A stretch of 64,000 nt of DNA from Desulfolinea sp964487745 (GCA_964487745.1 CAZASG010000001.1:1-64000); one strand, 5' to 3'. Numbered from the stretch's first letter, positions 49,379 to 61,051 are shown. The notes: generated from the sequence alone by a model not told the origin. Translations and numbers: made by a program.

Positions 49379-51424
49379 ATGACAGAAAATCCCCACCTTG
49401 AAAAACTTCATAATAAGTTTGCCCCCTACTCCAGCATAGGTATGCGCCTTACTCTCAGTATCGGGGTGATCATCACGCTCACGATCATCTTCCTTTTTAT
49501 CAGCATTTATCAAAACGAAAAGGAGCAGCATCTAAACCAGATCCACACCCAGGCAGAGGCGCTGCTTTCTGAAATGACCGTTGCCCGAGAATGGGTCTCA
49601 TCTTATAACGGCGTGTGGACAAAATCCGCTGGTGACTATTACCTGAAAACAGAAAATGGTTATTATCAAAAATCACCGGCGATGGTTACAAAAGAACTTT
49701 CAAATTTATCAAACCGGCGAGGAGAGTATCGCTTTCACATTACCAGTTTGATCCTGACCAACCCAGAGAATACGCCTGATGATTTTGAACACGATGCCCT
49801 GCTTCAGTTTGAAGAAGAAGCTGTTCCTGTTGCCTCCGTTGATCGATCTGGTTCAGAGCCCGTTTATCGCTTAATGAATCCGCTGAAGGTACAGGAAAGC
49901 TGTCTGGAATGCCATGACGCTCAAGGTTACCAAGCAGGCGATATACGCGGCGGGCTAAGTGTACTCATCCCAGTGAGTGAAATGGATGAATCTCTCGCCA
50001 GAAGCCGTCGTATGCTAACTCTTTCTGCGATCAGTCTGGTCAGCTTTGTTATGATCGCGCTCTATGTCATGGTTCATCGCATGGTCATCTCTCCGGTCGG
50101 AAAGCTAAAAGACGTGGCTCTTGCAGTAAGTGATGGAAACTACGAAACAGAATGCCAGCTAAATACCGGGGATGAGCTTGAGGTTTTCGGGCAAACACTG
50201 AACCAAATGATCACTAATCTAAAAAAGACACAAGGTTCGCTCAAGAGACGGGTTTCGCAACGCACACAAGAGCTCAACACCATCTCTGAAGTTGCACTCA
50301 TCATCAGCAGAGCCGGCGCTCTCGAAGATGTGCTTGAAGAAGCGCTCGAAAAGGTGATCCACGCATCAGAAGCAGCTGGCGGACTTGTACAACTATTTGA
50401 CGAAGAGAAGATCAGGATCGCTGCTCACAAGAATTTACCATCTCAAATCATTCAGTGTTTTTCCGAGGTCAAACATGAAGACGATATCCCGGCTCCAAAA
50501 GAGGCGATCTTGGTACGGTCGATCGATAAAAGAGTCTGTCGTACACTTTATCCGCAAAAGGAATGTCCGAATGACGAAGCATGTCAGGCGGCTTCTGCCG
50601 GGTATGCACGTCTGGCATCGGTCTTGCTTCGTTCACGCAGTCGCCCGCTTGGCACGATGATTCTCTTCAGCAAAAAAGAGGGAAGTTTTTCAAACGAGAT
50701 CATGCAACTTTTGGAAAGTATCGGCAATCAACTGGGTGTAGCAATTGAAAATGCGATCTATCATCAACGCGTGGAGCAAATAGCTGTTCTTGAAGAGCGT
50801 ACACGCATTTCACGTGAGCTACACGATAGCCTCGCCCAGACCTTAGGCTGGCTCAGTCTTAAAACAGAAATGCTCGAAGAGGACTTGATGCTTGGTGCCG
50901 TGGAAAGAAGTAATGCCGAAATCAAGGCGATCCGCAGCGTTGTCCGAGATGCCTGTTATGATGTACGCGAATCTATTGATGGCTTACGCACACACCCAAC
51001 GGGAAATTTCGCGGTGACCGCTGCCGCATGGATAGCGGAATTCCGCCAACGCAGCGGGATAGAAACAAGTTTCCACGCTCGTGATGGTGAAGTCCGGTTA
51101 TCGCCCATTGTCGAGACCGAGCTCTTCCGTATCCTGCAAGAGGCGCTTACTAATGTACGCAAACATGCTAGCGCCAAAGAGGTGCAGGTCAGTTTAGATG
51201 TCCAGGAGAATTTTGCTGAACTGACCGTTGAGGACGACGGCAGTGGCTTTGCCTATGATACAGAGCAAGCTGACAGACATTTTGGCTTAGGCATTATGCG
51301 CGAAAGAGCGGAACGATTGGGTGGCTCCTTTGAGCTCAAGAGCTCTTTGGGGTCAGGCACAATCATTGTTGCAAAATTGCCACTTTATCCCAAGATGCGT
51401 AGTGGCACAAACTTGGGCGTTTAG
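49379..51424 (+). CDS. Sensor histidine kinase with periplasmic c-type heme domain
   Basis: A 681-residue membrane kinase. Helix 1 (about 22-44) and helix 2 (about 212-235) flank an extracytoplasmic Tll0287/DUF3365-like domain with one heme c motif CLECH (residues 175-179). HAMP (about 236-290), a GAF domain (about 300-460, Cys-rich at CRTLYPQKECPNDEAC), a HisKA_3 dimerisation helix with phospho-His about 482 (RELHDSLAQTLGW) and a HATPase_c domain (TELFRILQEALTNVRKH, GLGIMRERAERLGG) follow. This is a NarX-like kinase that could sense redox state or NO/nitrite at heme. It precedes its regulator and the hao-like genes. Confidence 0.9.
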   Translation: MTENPHLEKLHNKFAPYSSIGMRLTLSIGVIITLTIIFLFISIYQNEKEQHLNQIHTQAEALLSEMTVAREWVSSYNGVWTKSAGDYYLKTENGYYQKSPAMVTKELSNLSNRRGEYRFHITSLILTNPENTPDDFEHDALLQFEEEAVPVASVDRSGSEPVYRLMNPLKVQESCLECHDAQGYQAGDIRGGLSVLIPVSEMDESLARSRRMLTLSAISLVSFVMIALYVMVHRMVISPVGKLKDVALAVSDGNYETECQLNTGDELEVFGQTLNQMITNLKKTQGSLKRRVSQRTQELNTISEVALIISRAGALEDVLEEALEKVIHASEAAGGLVQLFDEEKIRIAAHKNLPSQIIQCFSEVKHEDDIPAPKEAILVRSIDKRVCRTLYPQKECPNDEACQAASAGYARLASVLLRSRSRPLGTMILFSKKEGSFSNEIMQLLESIGNQLGVAIENAIYHQRVEQIAVLEERTRISRELHDSLAQTLGWLSLKTEMLEEDLMLGAVERSNAEIKAIRSVVRDACYDVRESIDGLRTHPTGNFAVTAAAWIAEFRQRSGIETSFHARDGEVRLSPIVETELFRILQEALTNVRKHASAKEVQVSLDVQENFAELTVEDDGSGFAYDTEQADRHFGLGIMRERAERLGGSFELKSSLGSGTIIVAKLPLYPKMRSGTNLGV

Positions 51425-51437
51425 TTTGGAGATCGGT

Positions 51438-52169
51438 ATGCAAAAAGAATCACAGCCTATTCGTATTATGTTGGTCGACGACCACCTTCTTTTTCGAGAA
51501 GGTGTTTCAAGCCTCTTAAAGCGAGATGATCGTTTTGAAATCCTTGGGGAAGCAAGTGATGGAGAGACTGCCTTAGCTTTGGCAAAAGAGAATCTGCCCG
51601 ATGTCGTCCTTATGGATGTAAACATGCCCGGAATTAACGGAATCGAAGCCACACGTGAACTGCTGACACTATACCCTGGATTGAAAGTGGTCATGATCAC
51701 AGCATCGGAGAAGGATCAAGACCTTTTTGAGGCGATCAAAGCGGGCGCGCAAGGATATATATTGAAGGCTGTAACAGATTCAAAATATATGCGCGATGCG
51801 ATCATTCAAGTTGCTGCAGGTGAAGCTATTATCCCTCCCGCAATGGTGCCACGTCTTTTAAACGAATTTGCCAATATTTCGGAAGGCATTCCGTCAAAAG
51901 CTCCACTCAAAGCTATCGAAGAAAAAGAAGAAAAGAATGAGCCTGCTTCTTCCCCTCCCCTAACAGAATCTGTTGAAATTAATCTTCTAACCCCTCGAGA
52001 AAATGAGGTCCTTGAGTTGGTTGCCCAAGGCCTAACAAATAAAGAGATCGCCACAAAACTGGTCATTTCTGAAAACACTGTCCGCTCACATTTGCGCTTT
52101 ATCCTGGATAAGTTGCATATGAATAATCGCGTGCAAGCAGCTCTGTGGTATCAGAAAAAACAAACCTAA
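51438..52169 (+). CDS. NarL/LuxR-family response regulator
   Basis: A 243-residue DNA-binding regulator. The receiver domain has the acidic pair VDDH (14-15), phospho-acceptor Asp60 in VVLMDVNMPG and Lys in YILKA. An acidic linker with KEEK repeats (about 150-170) leads to a LuxR-type helix-turn-helix (about 176-236; LTPRENEVLELVAQGLTNKEIA, SENTVRSHLRFILDKL). The start is ATG 51438, 13 nt after the kinase stop. It most likely controls the downstream cytochrome genes. Confidence 0.93.
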   Translation: MQKESQPIRIMLVDDHLLFREGVSSLLKRDDRFEILGEASDGETALALAKENLPDVVLMDVNMPGINGIEATRELLTLYPGLKVVMITASEKDQDLFEAIKAGAQGYILKAVTDSKYMRDAIIQVAAGEAIIPPAMVPRLLNEFANISEGIPSKAPLKAIEEKEEKNEPASSPPLTESVEINLLTPRENEVLELVAQGLTNKEIATKLVISENTVRSHLRFILDKLHMNNRVQAALWYQKKQT

Positions 52170-52204
52170 CCGTCTAAATGGACTAGTCTTAATCGACGAT
52201 TTTC

Positions 52205-52236
52205 AACGGGTTTTCGTTATGAAAGCCCGTTTTTTA
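52205..52236 (+). terminator. Terminator after the two-component genes
   Basis: An 11-bp stem AACGGGTTTTC/GAAAGCCCGTT (one G-T pair) with loop GTTAT, followed by TTTTAG. Confidence 0.88.
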
Positions 52237-52295
52237 GTTAATATCATCCATCTTAACGATAGCGGCGGATGTTTTGGATGAGTAAGATTAGTGAA

Positions 52296-52314
52296 AATTA
52301 ATTCAATATTAATT
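52296..52314. promoter_or_regulatory. Inverted repeat upstream of haoC-like gene
   Basis: A perfect AATTAAT-TCAAT-ATTAATT inverted repeat 46 nt before the start of the tetraheme cytochrome gene, in the only promoter region of the cytochrome operon. It is a candidate binding site for the adjacent NarL-type regulator. Confidence 0.4.
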
Positions 52315-52359
52315 CTTGCTAAAGAAATCTCATAAATCTTATTCGAATGGAAAATTACT

Positions 52360-52914
52360 ATGCTGAAAAAGATCAATGAAATGAACAAATTTGCCCGCGT
52401 TGGTATTTACCTGATCATTGCCATTGTGGCTTTCTTTGTATTGCCCTTTCTTTCATGGCTGATCGGCGAAGAAAGTTTTACAGCAACATCAAGTGCCGAA
52501 TTCTGTGTAGGTTGTCATAGCATGGAGCCATTTGTGGCTGCAAATGCCGACAATCATCACGGGGGGAATAATGACGTAGGCGTTAAGGCAAGCTGTACAG
52601 ACTGTCACTTACCTCACGATAATTCTGCAAACTATCTCTATGTGAAAGCCCGCACTGGCATCCATGATATGTGGGTGGAAAATTTTGGAAATCCGGATGA
52701 AATTGACTGGCTTGCCAAGACCGAGCATCGCGAAGAGTTTGTTTACGACTCTGGTTGTTTGACCTGCCATGTAGAACTGGAAGAAGCAACCAAAGATAAA
52801 GAAGAACATACAAGATATTTTGCTGGGGAAACAACATCTAAATGTGTAACTTGTCATGAGGAGGCTGGACACTCGAATGTGAAAAAGCACTTACTGCAGC
52901 ACAAGTATAAATAA
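52360..52914 (+). CDS. Tetraheme NapC/NrfH-family cytochrome c (HaoC-like)
   Basis: A 184-residue membrane-anchored cytochrome. One N-terminal helix (about 13-36) is followed by four heme c motifs: CVGCH (49-53), CTDCH (79-83), CLTCH (133-137) and CVTCH (162-166). NapC/NrfH proteins oxidise menaquinol and pass electrons to periplasmic reductases. The gene lies 32 nt upstream of an octaheme HAO-family gene. The same pairing is known as haoC-haoA in Campylobacterota, where it supports nitrite reduction. GGAAAATTACT precedes the ATG, a weak ribosome binding site. Confidence 0.9.
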   Translation: MLKKINEMNKFARVGIYLIIAIVAFFVLPFLSWLIGEESFTATSSAEFCVGCHSMEPFVAANADNHHGGNNDVGVKASCTDCHLPHDNSANYLYVKARTGIHDMWVENFGNPDEIDWLAKTEHREEFVYDSGCLTCHVELEEATKDKEEHTRYFAGETTSKCVTCHEEAGHSNVKKHLLQHKYK

Positions 52915-52946
52915 TTGTGTAAAAATTTCTTTTGAGGAGAAAAATA

Positions 52947-54296
52947 ATGAAAAAGCTAAATATTTTAGCCACAATCGTTTTCGTCCTTCTAATCGGAGCA
53001 GCACTTGCATCTTGTGGCTCAGCACCTGCTGAAACCGCTGAAGAAGGCATTGCCGCTGACTCTGCTGTTGAGTTTACAGAAGAAGCGAAAGCCTGTATTG
53101 ATTGTCATGCCGATGAAACCGTTGGCATCGTCATGGATTGGGATGATACCGCGCATCAAAAAGAGGGTATCTCCTGTATTGATTGTCATGAAGTCGAAGC
53201 CGATTCCCCGATGGCTTTGAGTGATGTGGAAGGTCACGAAGACCTGACCGTTACCGTCTCCATGCTTGTTCCCCCTTCTGTTTGTGGTGAATGTCATGAA
53301 GATCAGGTCGCTGAATTCATCGCGAGTGGTCACTACAAAGCCCACACCCAGCGCATCCCGAAAGACAGCCTGACCGCTCTCGTTCAGGTTCACGAAGCGC
53401 AGAACCATCCTGAGCTCATGACTGCCCCCGACGAAACTGGTTGTGCACAGTGTCATGGTACCGATCTCACCGTTGATGAAACCGGTCACCCCACCCCCGA
53501 TAGCTATCCCACCGCTGGTATCGGCAACGTATACCCGAATGGCGAAATTGGCAACTGTACTGTCTGCCACACCCGCCATCGCTTTGAAAAGGCAGAAGCT
53601 CGCAAGGTCGAAGCCTGTGGTGGCTGCCATATTGGCCCTGATCATCCTGACGTTGAGATCTTCGAGAACTCCAAACACGGTCATATCTACGCTACTGAAG
53701 GCGAAGAATGGACCTGGGATAGCCCCTTGAACGAATGGGAGCCTGGTGATTACCGTGGCCCGACCTGCGCCACCTGTCACATGGCTGGTATTGGTGAACT
53801 GCAGAGCACCCACAACGTGACCCAGCGCCTCTACTGGAACCTGTGGGCAAAAGAATCCAAGGTTCGCACAGAGGCTGATATTAATGAGGTCTTCTATGGC
53901 GATGGCGAAGCCGGTCGCGAAGAGATGAAGCAGGTTTGTGCTGAATGTCACACCGAATCTCACACTGAAGGTTTCTTCGCCAGTGGCGATAAGGCTGTTC
54001 AGCTTTACAACGAAGCATACTGGTACCCAGTTGAAGCGATGCGCCTAGAACTGGCTGAAGCTGGTCTGCTCAAGGAAAACCCCTGGACAGATGGTTTCAT
54101 GATCCAGCACTATCATATTTGGCATCACGATGGGCGCCGCGCCCGCCAAGGCTCCTTGATGGGCGGGCCAGACTGGGCACACTGGCACGGTTTCTTCATG
54201 CTCCAGCAGAAGATGTACCTCGCCACCGAGATTTATGAAATGCGCATGGAAACAGGTGAAATCGAGACTGCAGCACCTTGGTCTCTTGCTCCCTAA
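52947..54296 (+). CDS. Octaheme HAO-family cytochrome c lipoprotein (HaoA-like)
   Basis: A 449-residue exported lipoprotein (lipobox LASC, Cys23) with eight heme c motifs at residues 50, 77, 113, 166, 204, 224, 274 and 331 (first Cys of each CxxCH). The C-terminal HYHIWHHDGRRARQGSLMGGPDWAHWHG matches the HAO family core. HAO proteins oxidise hydroxylamine or hydrazine, or in Campylobacterota reduce nitrite. Here Trp410 stands where I expect the crosslinking Tyr of oxidising members, favouring a reductase. ATG 52947 follows TTGAGGAG. It forms an operon with the NapC/NrfH-type gene. Confidence 0.88.
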   Translation: MKKLNILATIVFVLLIGAALASCGSAPAETAEEGIAADSAVEFTEEAKACIDCHADETVGIVMDWDDTAHQKEGISCIDCHEVEADSPMALSDVEGHEDLTVTVSMLVPPSVCGECHEDQVAEFIASGHYKAHTQRIPKDSLTALVQVHEAQNHPELMTAPDETGCAQCHGTDLTVDETGHPTPDSYPTAGIGNVYPNGEIGNCTVCHTRHRFEKAEARKVEACGGCHIGPDHPDVEIFENSKHGHIYATEGEEWTWDSPLNEWEPGDYRGPTCATCHMAGIGELQSTHNVTQRLYWNLWAKESKVRTEADINEVFYGDGEAGREEMKQVCAECHTESHTEGFFASGDKAVQLYNEAYWYPVEAMRLELAEAGLLKENPWTDGFMIQHYHIWHHDGRRARQGSLMGGPDWAHWHGFFMLQQKMYLATEIYEMRMETGEIETAAPWSLAP

Positions 54297-54328
54297 GTAC
54301 ATTCAAGTAAACAAAGTTTAGACAAAAG

Positions 54329-54368
54329 AAAAACTCCCCGCCCAATTTTAGGCGGGGAGTTTTTCTTT
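54329..54368. terminator. Bidirectional terminator between hao-like operon and rpoD
   Basis: A 14-bp stem AAAAACTCCCCGCC/GGCGGGGAGTTTTT with an 8-nt loop and T-rich flanks in both directions. Confidence 0.93.
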
Positions 54369-55927
54369 TAGTAAAGATAATCTCGCAATTCTCTGCTGCG
54401 CGTGGGATGGCGTAACTTTCGTAAGGCCTTGGCTTCGATCTGGCGGATGCGTTCACGTGTCACGTTAAAGAAACGACTCACTTCTTCCAAAGTATGCTCT
54501 TTACCATCATTCAAACCAAAACGGAACTCCAGGACCTGACGCTCGCGTTCAGAAAGCGCTGAGAGCGCATTTTGAACCTGCTCTCGCAACATTTCGCGGG
54601 CAGCGGCATCAACAGGGGCAATAGCATCCACGTCCTCAATGAAATCACCCAACTGGCTTGTGTTATCGCCGCCAACTGTAACTTCAAGCGAAATCGGTTC
54701 CTCAGCTACCTTTAAAACCTCTTCGATCTTTTTGGAGGCGGCATCCCAATTGACTTGCAAGCTTTCCGGAACTTTAGAATCTTCCTTAAGCGCTCTTTGA
54801 ATAGACTCGCGTTCTGTGTCTTCAAGGTACTCCGAGTGCAAAGCCAATTCTGCCGAGGAGGGTGTGCGTCCCAGATCCTGCATTAATTGACGTTGAATAC
54901 GAAAAATACGACTGATCGCTTCGAATAGATGTACCGGGATGCGGATCGTACGTGCCTGCTCAGCTATCGAGCGATTGATCGACTGCCGGATCCACCAGGT
55001 TGCGTAGGTGCTGAATTTAAAACCTCGGCGCGGATCAAATTTATTAATCGCACGTAGCAGACCCAAATTCCCCTCCTGGATCAAGTCTAAAAACGAGACC
55101 CCGCGTCCCATATAGCGTTTTGCCACGCTCACCACCAGCCGCAGGTTCGAGCGGGCAAGCGCCTGGCTTCCGAGTTCGTTCCGGAAGGAAATCTGGCCCA
55201 ATTCCAGACGCAGACTATCATCATCCGGCAAATTGCGATAGAGCGTTGGACGCGTCGGGATCTTTTGATGCTTGTCAATATAAGTCAAAAGCCATTCGGC
55301 ATAGGAAAAGGGCAAAAGATAGAAACAAAGGAATATCTGATAAACCTGATGCGCCAGATTATTCCACTTCTCATCCTTGCCCCAGGTACCGTTATCAAGA
55401 TAAGCACGTGTATAAGAGGGGACATCCGTCTCCCAACCATGCTGCAGCGATTGGGCTTCAGCCAACATCAACCCCAAGTCTGGCAAATCGGCTTTGATTT
55501 TTTTGGCGGCACTTTTCAAATCATGCCAGTAATTTAGCAAATCCCCCACGATCATACGGTAGGTGTTGGTTTCTACAGACATATTCCCCCGTGCAACCTG
55601 ACAGCGTGACGAGGTTACAAAACGCTGCCCCTCGATCATTGTCGCAAGGCGGAATTCGCTATTTACATCCAGCAATTCCACACGACCGATCTCCCGCAGA
55701 TAGAGCCGCACGGGGTCATCTGAAACATCACTAGTAGGTGGCGCCTTTGCTTCAGCCGTTTTCTCTTCTTCTTCCAGCTGCGCAAGACTCTTCTCATCCG
55801 GCTCCTTCTCATCCATCTCCAAGGACTTTTTCTGCAAACGGCGGAGCAATTTTCTTTCGGCAGGAGAAAGTTCGGTAGTCTCCTCTTCAAGCGATTGTGT
55901 TTTGTCTTTTTCTTCTTCAGAACCCAT
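54368..55927 (-). CDS. rpoD: Primary RNA polymerase sigma factor (SigA/RpoD)
   Basis: A 519-residue primary sigma-70. An acidic N-terminus leads to region 1.2 (DPVRLYLREIGRVELL, about 71-86). A non-conserved insert of roughly 150 residues precedes region 2 (LRLVVSVAKRYMGRGVSFLDLIQEGNLGLLRA; RGFKFSTYATWWIRQSINRSIAEQARTIRIP). Regions 3 and 4 end with LEEVSRFFNVTRERIRQIEAKALRKLRH, the -35 reader. It follows dnaG by 2 nt, the classical macromolecular-synthesis operon order, but without rpsU in this window. Confidence 0.97.
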   Translation of the reverse strand: MGSEEEKDKTQSLEEETTELSPAERKLLRRLQKKSLEMDEKEPDEKSLAQLEEEEKTAEAKAPPTSDVSDDPVRLYLREIGRVELLDVNSEFRLATMIEGQRFVTSSRCQVARGNMSVETNTYRMIVGDLLNYWHDLKSAAKKIKADLPDLGLMLAEAQSLQHGWETDVPSYTRAYLDNGTWGKDEKWNNLAHQVYQIFLCFYLLPFSYAEWLLTYIDKHQKIPTRPTLYRNLPDDDSLRLELGQISFRNELGSQALARSNLRLVVSVAKRYMGRGVSFLDLIQEGNLGLLRAINKFDPRRGFKFSTYATWWIRQSINRSIAEQARTIRIPVHLFEAISRIFRIQRQLMQDLGRTPSSAELALHSEYLEDTERESIQRALKEDSKVPESLQVNWDAASKKIEEVLKVAEEPISLEVTVGGDNTSQLGDFIEDVDAIAPVDAAAREMLREQVQNALSALSERERQVLEFRFGLNDGKEHTLEEVSRFFNVTRERIRQIEAKALRKLRHPTRSRELRDYLY

Positions 55928-55929
55928 CT

Positions 55930-57864
55930 TTATTCCAATCGACGAAGGCTTAAACGACGTTGTGCTTCATCCAACGCACGCAGCATACGCGCATGTTGCA
56001 TGACCAATTCCTGATACTCATCCCCCGTGGCTTCACCACGTTGCTGTGCGTCTTCCTGGAAAAAGCGAAGCTGATTCAGCGCATCATTCAACCCCAAACG
56101 GCGTAATTTGATAACGCCACGCAACACTTCTTCCAACAAACGCTCAATAACAGAGCTGAGTTCCTGCGTTGCATCCAGCAGCCCTTTCACCAACCCACCC
56201 AATGCATCGGCATGATTGGCTAAAACAAAATCATGTGCATCCAAGGCATCTTGCTCAAGAGATGCAGCGATGGTTTTGAAGAGCGACTGGTTCTCAGTAT
56301 ACCCGAAATCTTCTGCGCTCAAGGCGTTTAGACCCGTTTCCTGTAAGGCACGATCAAGACGATATAGCAAATCAGGCTGACGAAGCAGGATTCCGAGACA
56401 ATACTCCTCGATCTTTTTAGCGGGATGCGTTGCCGCAACGCCCACGACCTGGGGCTGGGCGATCGTTTTCTGGGCATCTTTTCGGCGAGAAGGTTGTTTC
56501 CGTTTTCCTCGCTTCCCGCGCGTTTGCTGCCCGCCGATCAGGGCACGTTCATCCACTTTTAGCATCCGTGCCAACTGCTGCCGGAAAGTCTCCCGCTCAA
56601 TAGGATTCGGCAGGTCGGCGATGAGGGGCAGAATCTGCGCAGCGATGTCAGTCTTCACTTTCGGATCATCGAGATTGCGTCCCTCGGCAAGAGTTTCCAT
56701 GACATGCGTGACGATGGGCTTTGCATTTGCGATGATCGCTGCCCATTCATCGGGATCGCGTAAAACGATCTCATCTGGGTCAAGTTCATCGGGCAAGCTG
56801 GCAACACGCAGATCTGCCTGCAGGCGGGCTTCATGACGCAGATACCCGCGCGCATCGAATTTCAATTCCCCTTCACGATCCAGCGATTTTCGGGCAGCTT
56901 CCAGCCCACGCAAGATGGCTTTTTGCCCCGCCGCATCGGGGTCGAGAGCGAGGACGATATGATTGCCCGGGGTATAGCGTTTGATGATACGCAGTTGATC
57001 TTCAGTCAACGCTGTGCCCATCGGCGAGATGACATTCTCGAAGCCCGCCTGATGTGGCGCGATCACGTCCATATAGCCTTCAACGATGACGGCTTGATCG
57101 AGGGTACGGACAGCTTTTCGCGCCCGATCCAGCCCATAGAGCATCCGCCCTTTATCGAAGAGAACCGTTTGGGGCGAGTTTAGGTATTTCGGAATTCCGT
57201 CGGGGTCCATTGTCCTTGCACCGAAGCCAGCCATTCGTCCGCGCGCGTCACGGATGGGGATCATCAACCGGTCACGGAATCTGTCGTATCGACGTCCCTG
57301 ATCGTTTTCGGAGAGCATCCCTGCATCCATCAGATCTTTTTCACTATAGCCGCGCCCTGTGAAGTGCTTGAGGACGTTATCCCAACCTTTTGGCGAATAT
57401 CCGAGCATGAAGGCTTCGATGGTCTCATCATTGAGACCGCGTTTCTCACGCAAATAGGCGAGAGTGTGTGCACCAGCGGGTGTTTTGAGTTGTTGGTGAT
57501 AGAAGAGGGCAATTTCATCAAGCAGGGTACGCAGATGGTCGGCCGCTTCGCGCTGTTCTTCCTGCTGGGGCGTGTATTGCTTTAGTTCAACACCTGCCCG
57601 TTCGGCAAGATAGCGCAGGGCTTCTTTAAAATCCCAGCCTTCTTTTTTCATGACGAATTTGAAGATATCGCCACCCTCATTACACTCGCCGAAACATTTC
57701 CAGGTGCCCGTTTCCTGCCAAACGACGAATGCCGGGGTCTTGGTATTGCTATGAAAGGGACAAAAACCAGTGTGGTTCCGTCCCGACCGACGCAGCTTTA
57801 CGCCACTCTCGGATACAAGGTCGATGATGTCAATTCGGGTTTTGATTTTGTCAATATTGGACAT
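55930..57864 (-). CDS. dnaG: DNA primase
   Basis: A 644-residue primase. The N-terminal CHC2 zinc site is in GFCPFHSNTKTPAF and CFGECNEGG (about 36-66). The RNA polymerase/Toprim core includes LIEGYMDV-like VIVEGYMDVIAPHQAG (about 255-270) and ALDPDAAGQKA. The C-terminal helicase-binding region (about 450-644) is divergent. It makes RNA primers for replication. ATG 57864 lacks a clear Shine-Dalgarno; TATAAT lies about 10 nt upstream, so the leader is extremely short. First gene of the dnaG-rpoD operon. Confidence 0.95.
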   Translation of the reverse strand: MSNIDKIKTRIDIIDLVSESGVKLRRSGRNHTGFCPFHSNTKTPAFVVWQETGTWKCFGECNEGGDIFKFVMKKEGWDFKEALRYLAERAGVELKQYTPQQEEQREAADHLRTLLDEIALFYHQQLKTPAGAHTLAYLREKRGLNDETIEAFMLGYSPKGWDNVLKHFTGRGYSEKDLMDAGMLSENDQGRRYDRFRDRLMIPIRDARGRMAGFGARTMDPDGIPKYLNSPQTVLFDKGRMLYGLDRARKAVRTLDQAVIVEGYMDVIAPHQAGFENVISPMGTALTEDQLRIIKRYTPGNHIVLALDPDAAGQKAILRGLEAARKSLDREGELKFDARGYLRHEARLQADLRVASLPDELDPDEIVLRDPDEWAAIIANAKPIVTHVMETLAEGRNLDDPKVKTDIAAQILPLIADLPNPIERETFRQQLARMLKVDERALIGGQQTRGKRGKRKQPSRRKDAQKTIAQPQVVGVAATHPAKKIEEYCLGILLRQPDLLYRLDRALQETGLNALSAEDFGYTENQSLFKTIAASLEQDALDAHDFVLANHADALGGLVKGLLDATQELSSVIERLLEEVLRGVIKLRRLGLNDALNQLRFFQEDAQQRGEATGDEYQELVMQHARMLRALDEAQRRLSLRRLE

Positions 57865-57915
57865 GGCATTGTGAATTATAGACGCTTTTCTTTCAAGGAA
57901 GAGACTATTTAAGGA

Positions 57916-57947
57916 AAGAGCCCGCTTCATATGTGAAGCGGGCTCTT
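57916..57947 (-). terminator. Putative terminator after glyQS
   Basis: A perfect 14-bp stem AAGAGCCCGCTTCA/TGAAGCGGGCTCTT with a 4-nt loop lies 17 nt after the glyQS stop. The following T-run on the reverse strand is modest (TTCCTTAAAT). Confidence 0.75.
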
Positions 57948-57964
57948 GATTGATAAAACTATCT

Positions 57965-60916
<2,952 letters not shown>

Positions 60917-60956
60917 AGAGGTTAGGTATTAGGTAATCAGGGATTAGTTTTTTGTC

Positions 60957-60983
60957 CACGAAGGGACACGAAGATTCACGAAG
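60957..60983. repeat. Three CACGAAG units with 10-bp period
   Basis: CACGAAG occurs at 60957, 60967 and 60977, exactly one helical turn apart, between the glyQS start and its predicted -10 element. It would lie in the glyQS leader. It may be a protein-binding array or a fragment of a dispersed repeat. Confidence 0.5.
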
Positions 60984-60998
60984 TTTTTATGCGGGGGG

Positions 60999-61010
60999 AT
61001 TATACCGTAG
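60999..61010. repeat. 12-bp direct repeat, left copy (includes glyQS -10)
   Basis: ATTATACCGTAG is identical to 62663-62674 and in the same orientation. On the reverse strand it reads CTACGGTATAAT and supplies the -10 of glyQS. Together the two copies bracket the TIR-LysM gene. Confidence 0.6.
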
Positions 61011-61016
61011 AAGAAT

Positions 61017-61043
61017 AATCTCCGAAGATGACCTTCGGAGATT
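61017..61043 (-). terminator. Terminator after TIR-LysM gene
   Basis: A perfect 11-bp stem AATCTCCGAAG/CTTCGGAGATT with loop ATGAC lies 8 nt after the gene's stop. On the reverse strand it is followed by TTATTCTTCT. Confidence 0.85.
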
Positions 61044-61051
61044 AGGGGGCA

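Noticed and set aside
60917..61051. Possible T-box or glycine riboswitch ahead of glyQS
   Set aside because: The leader between the -10 element and the start codon is under 100 nt and shows neither a T-box sequence nor the paired glycine aptamer pattern.
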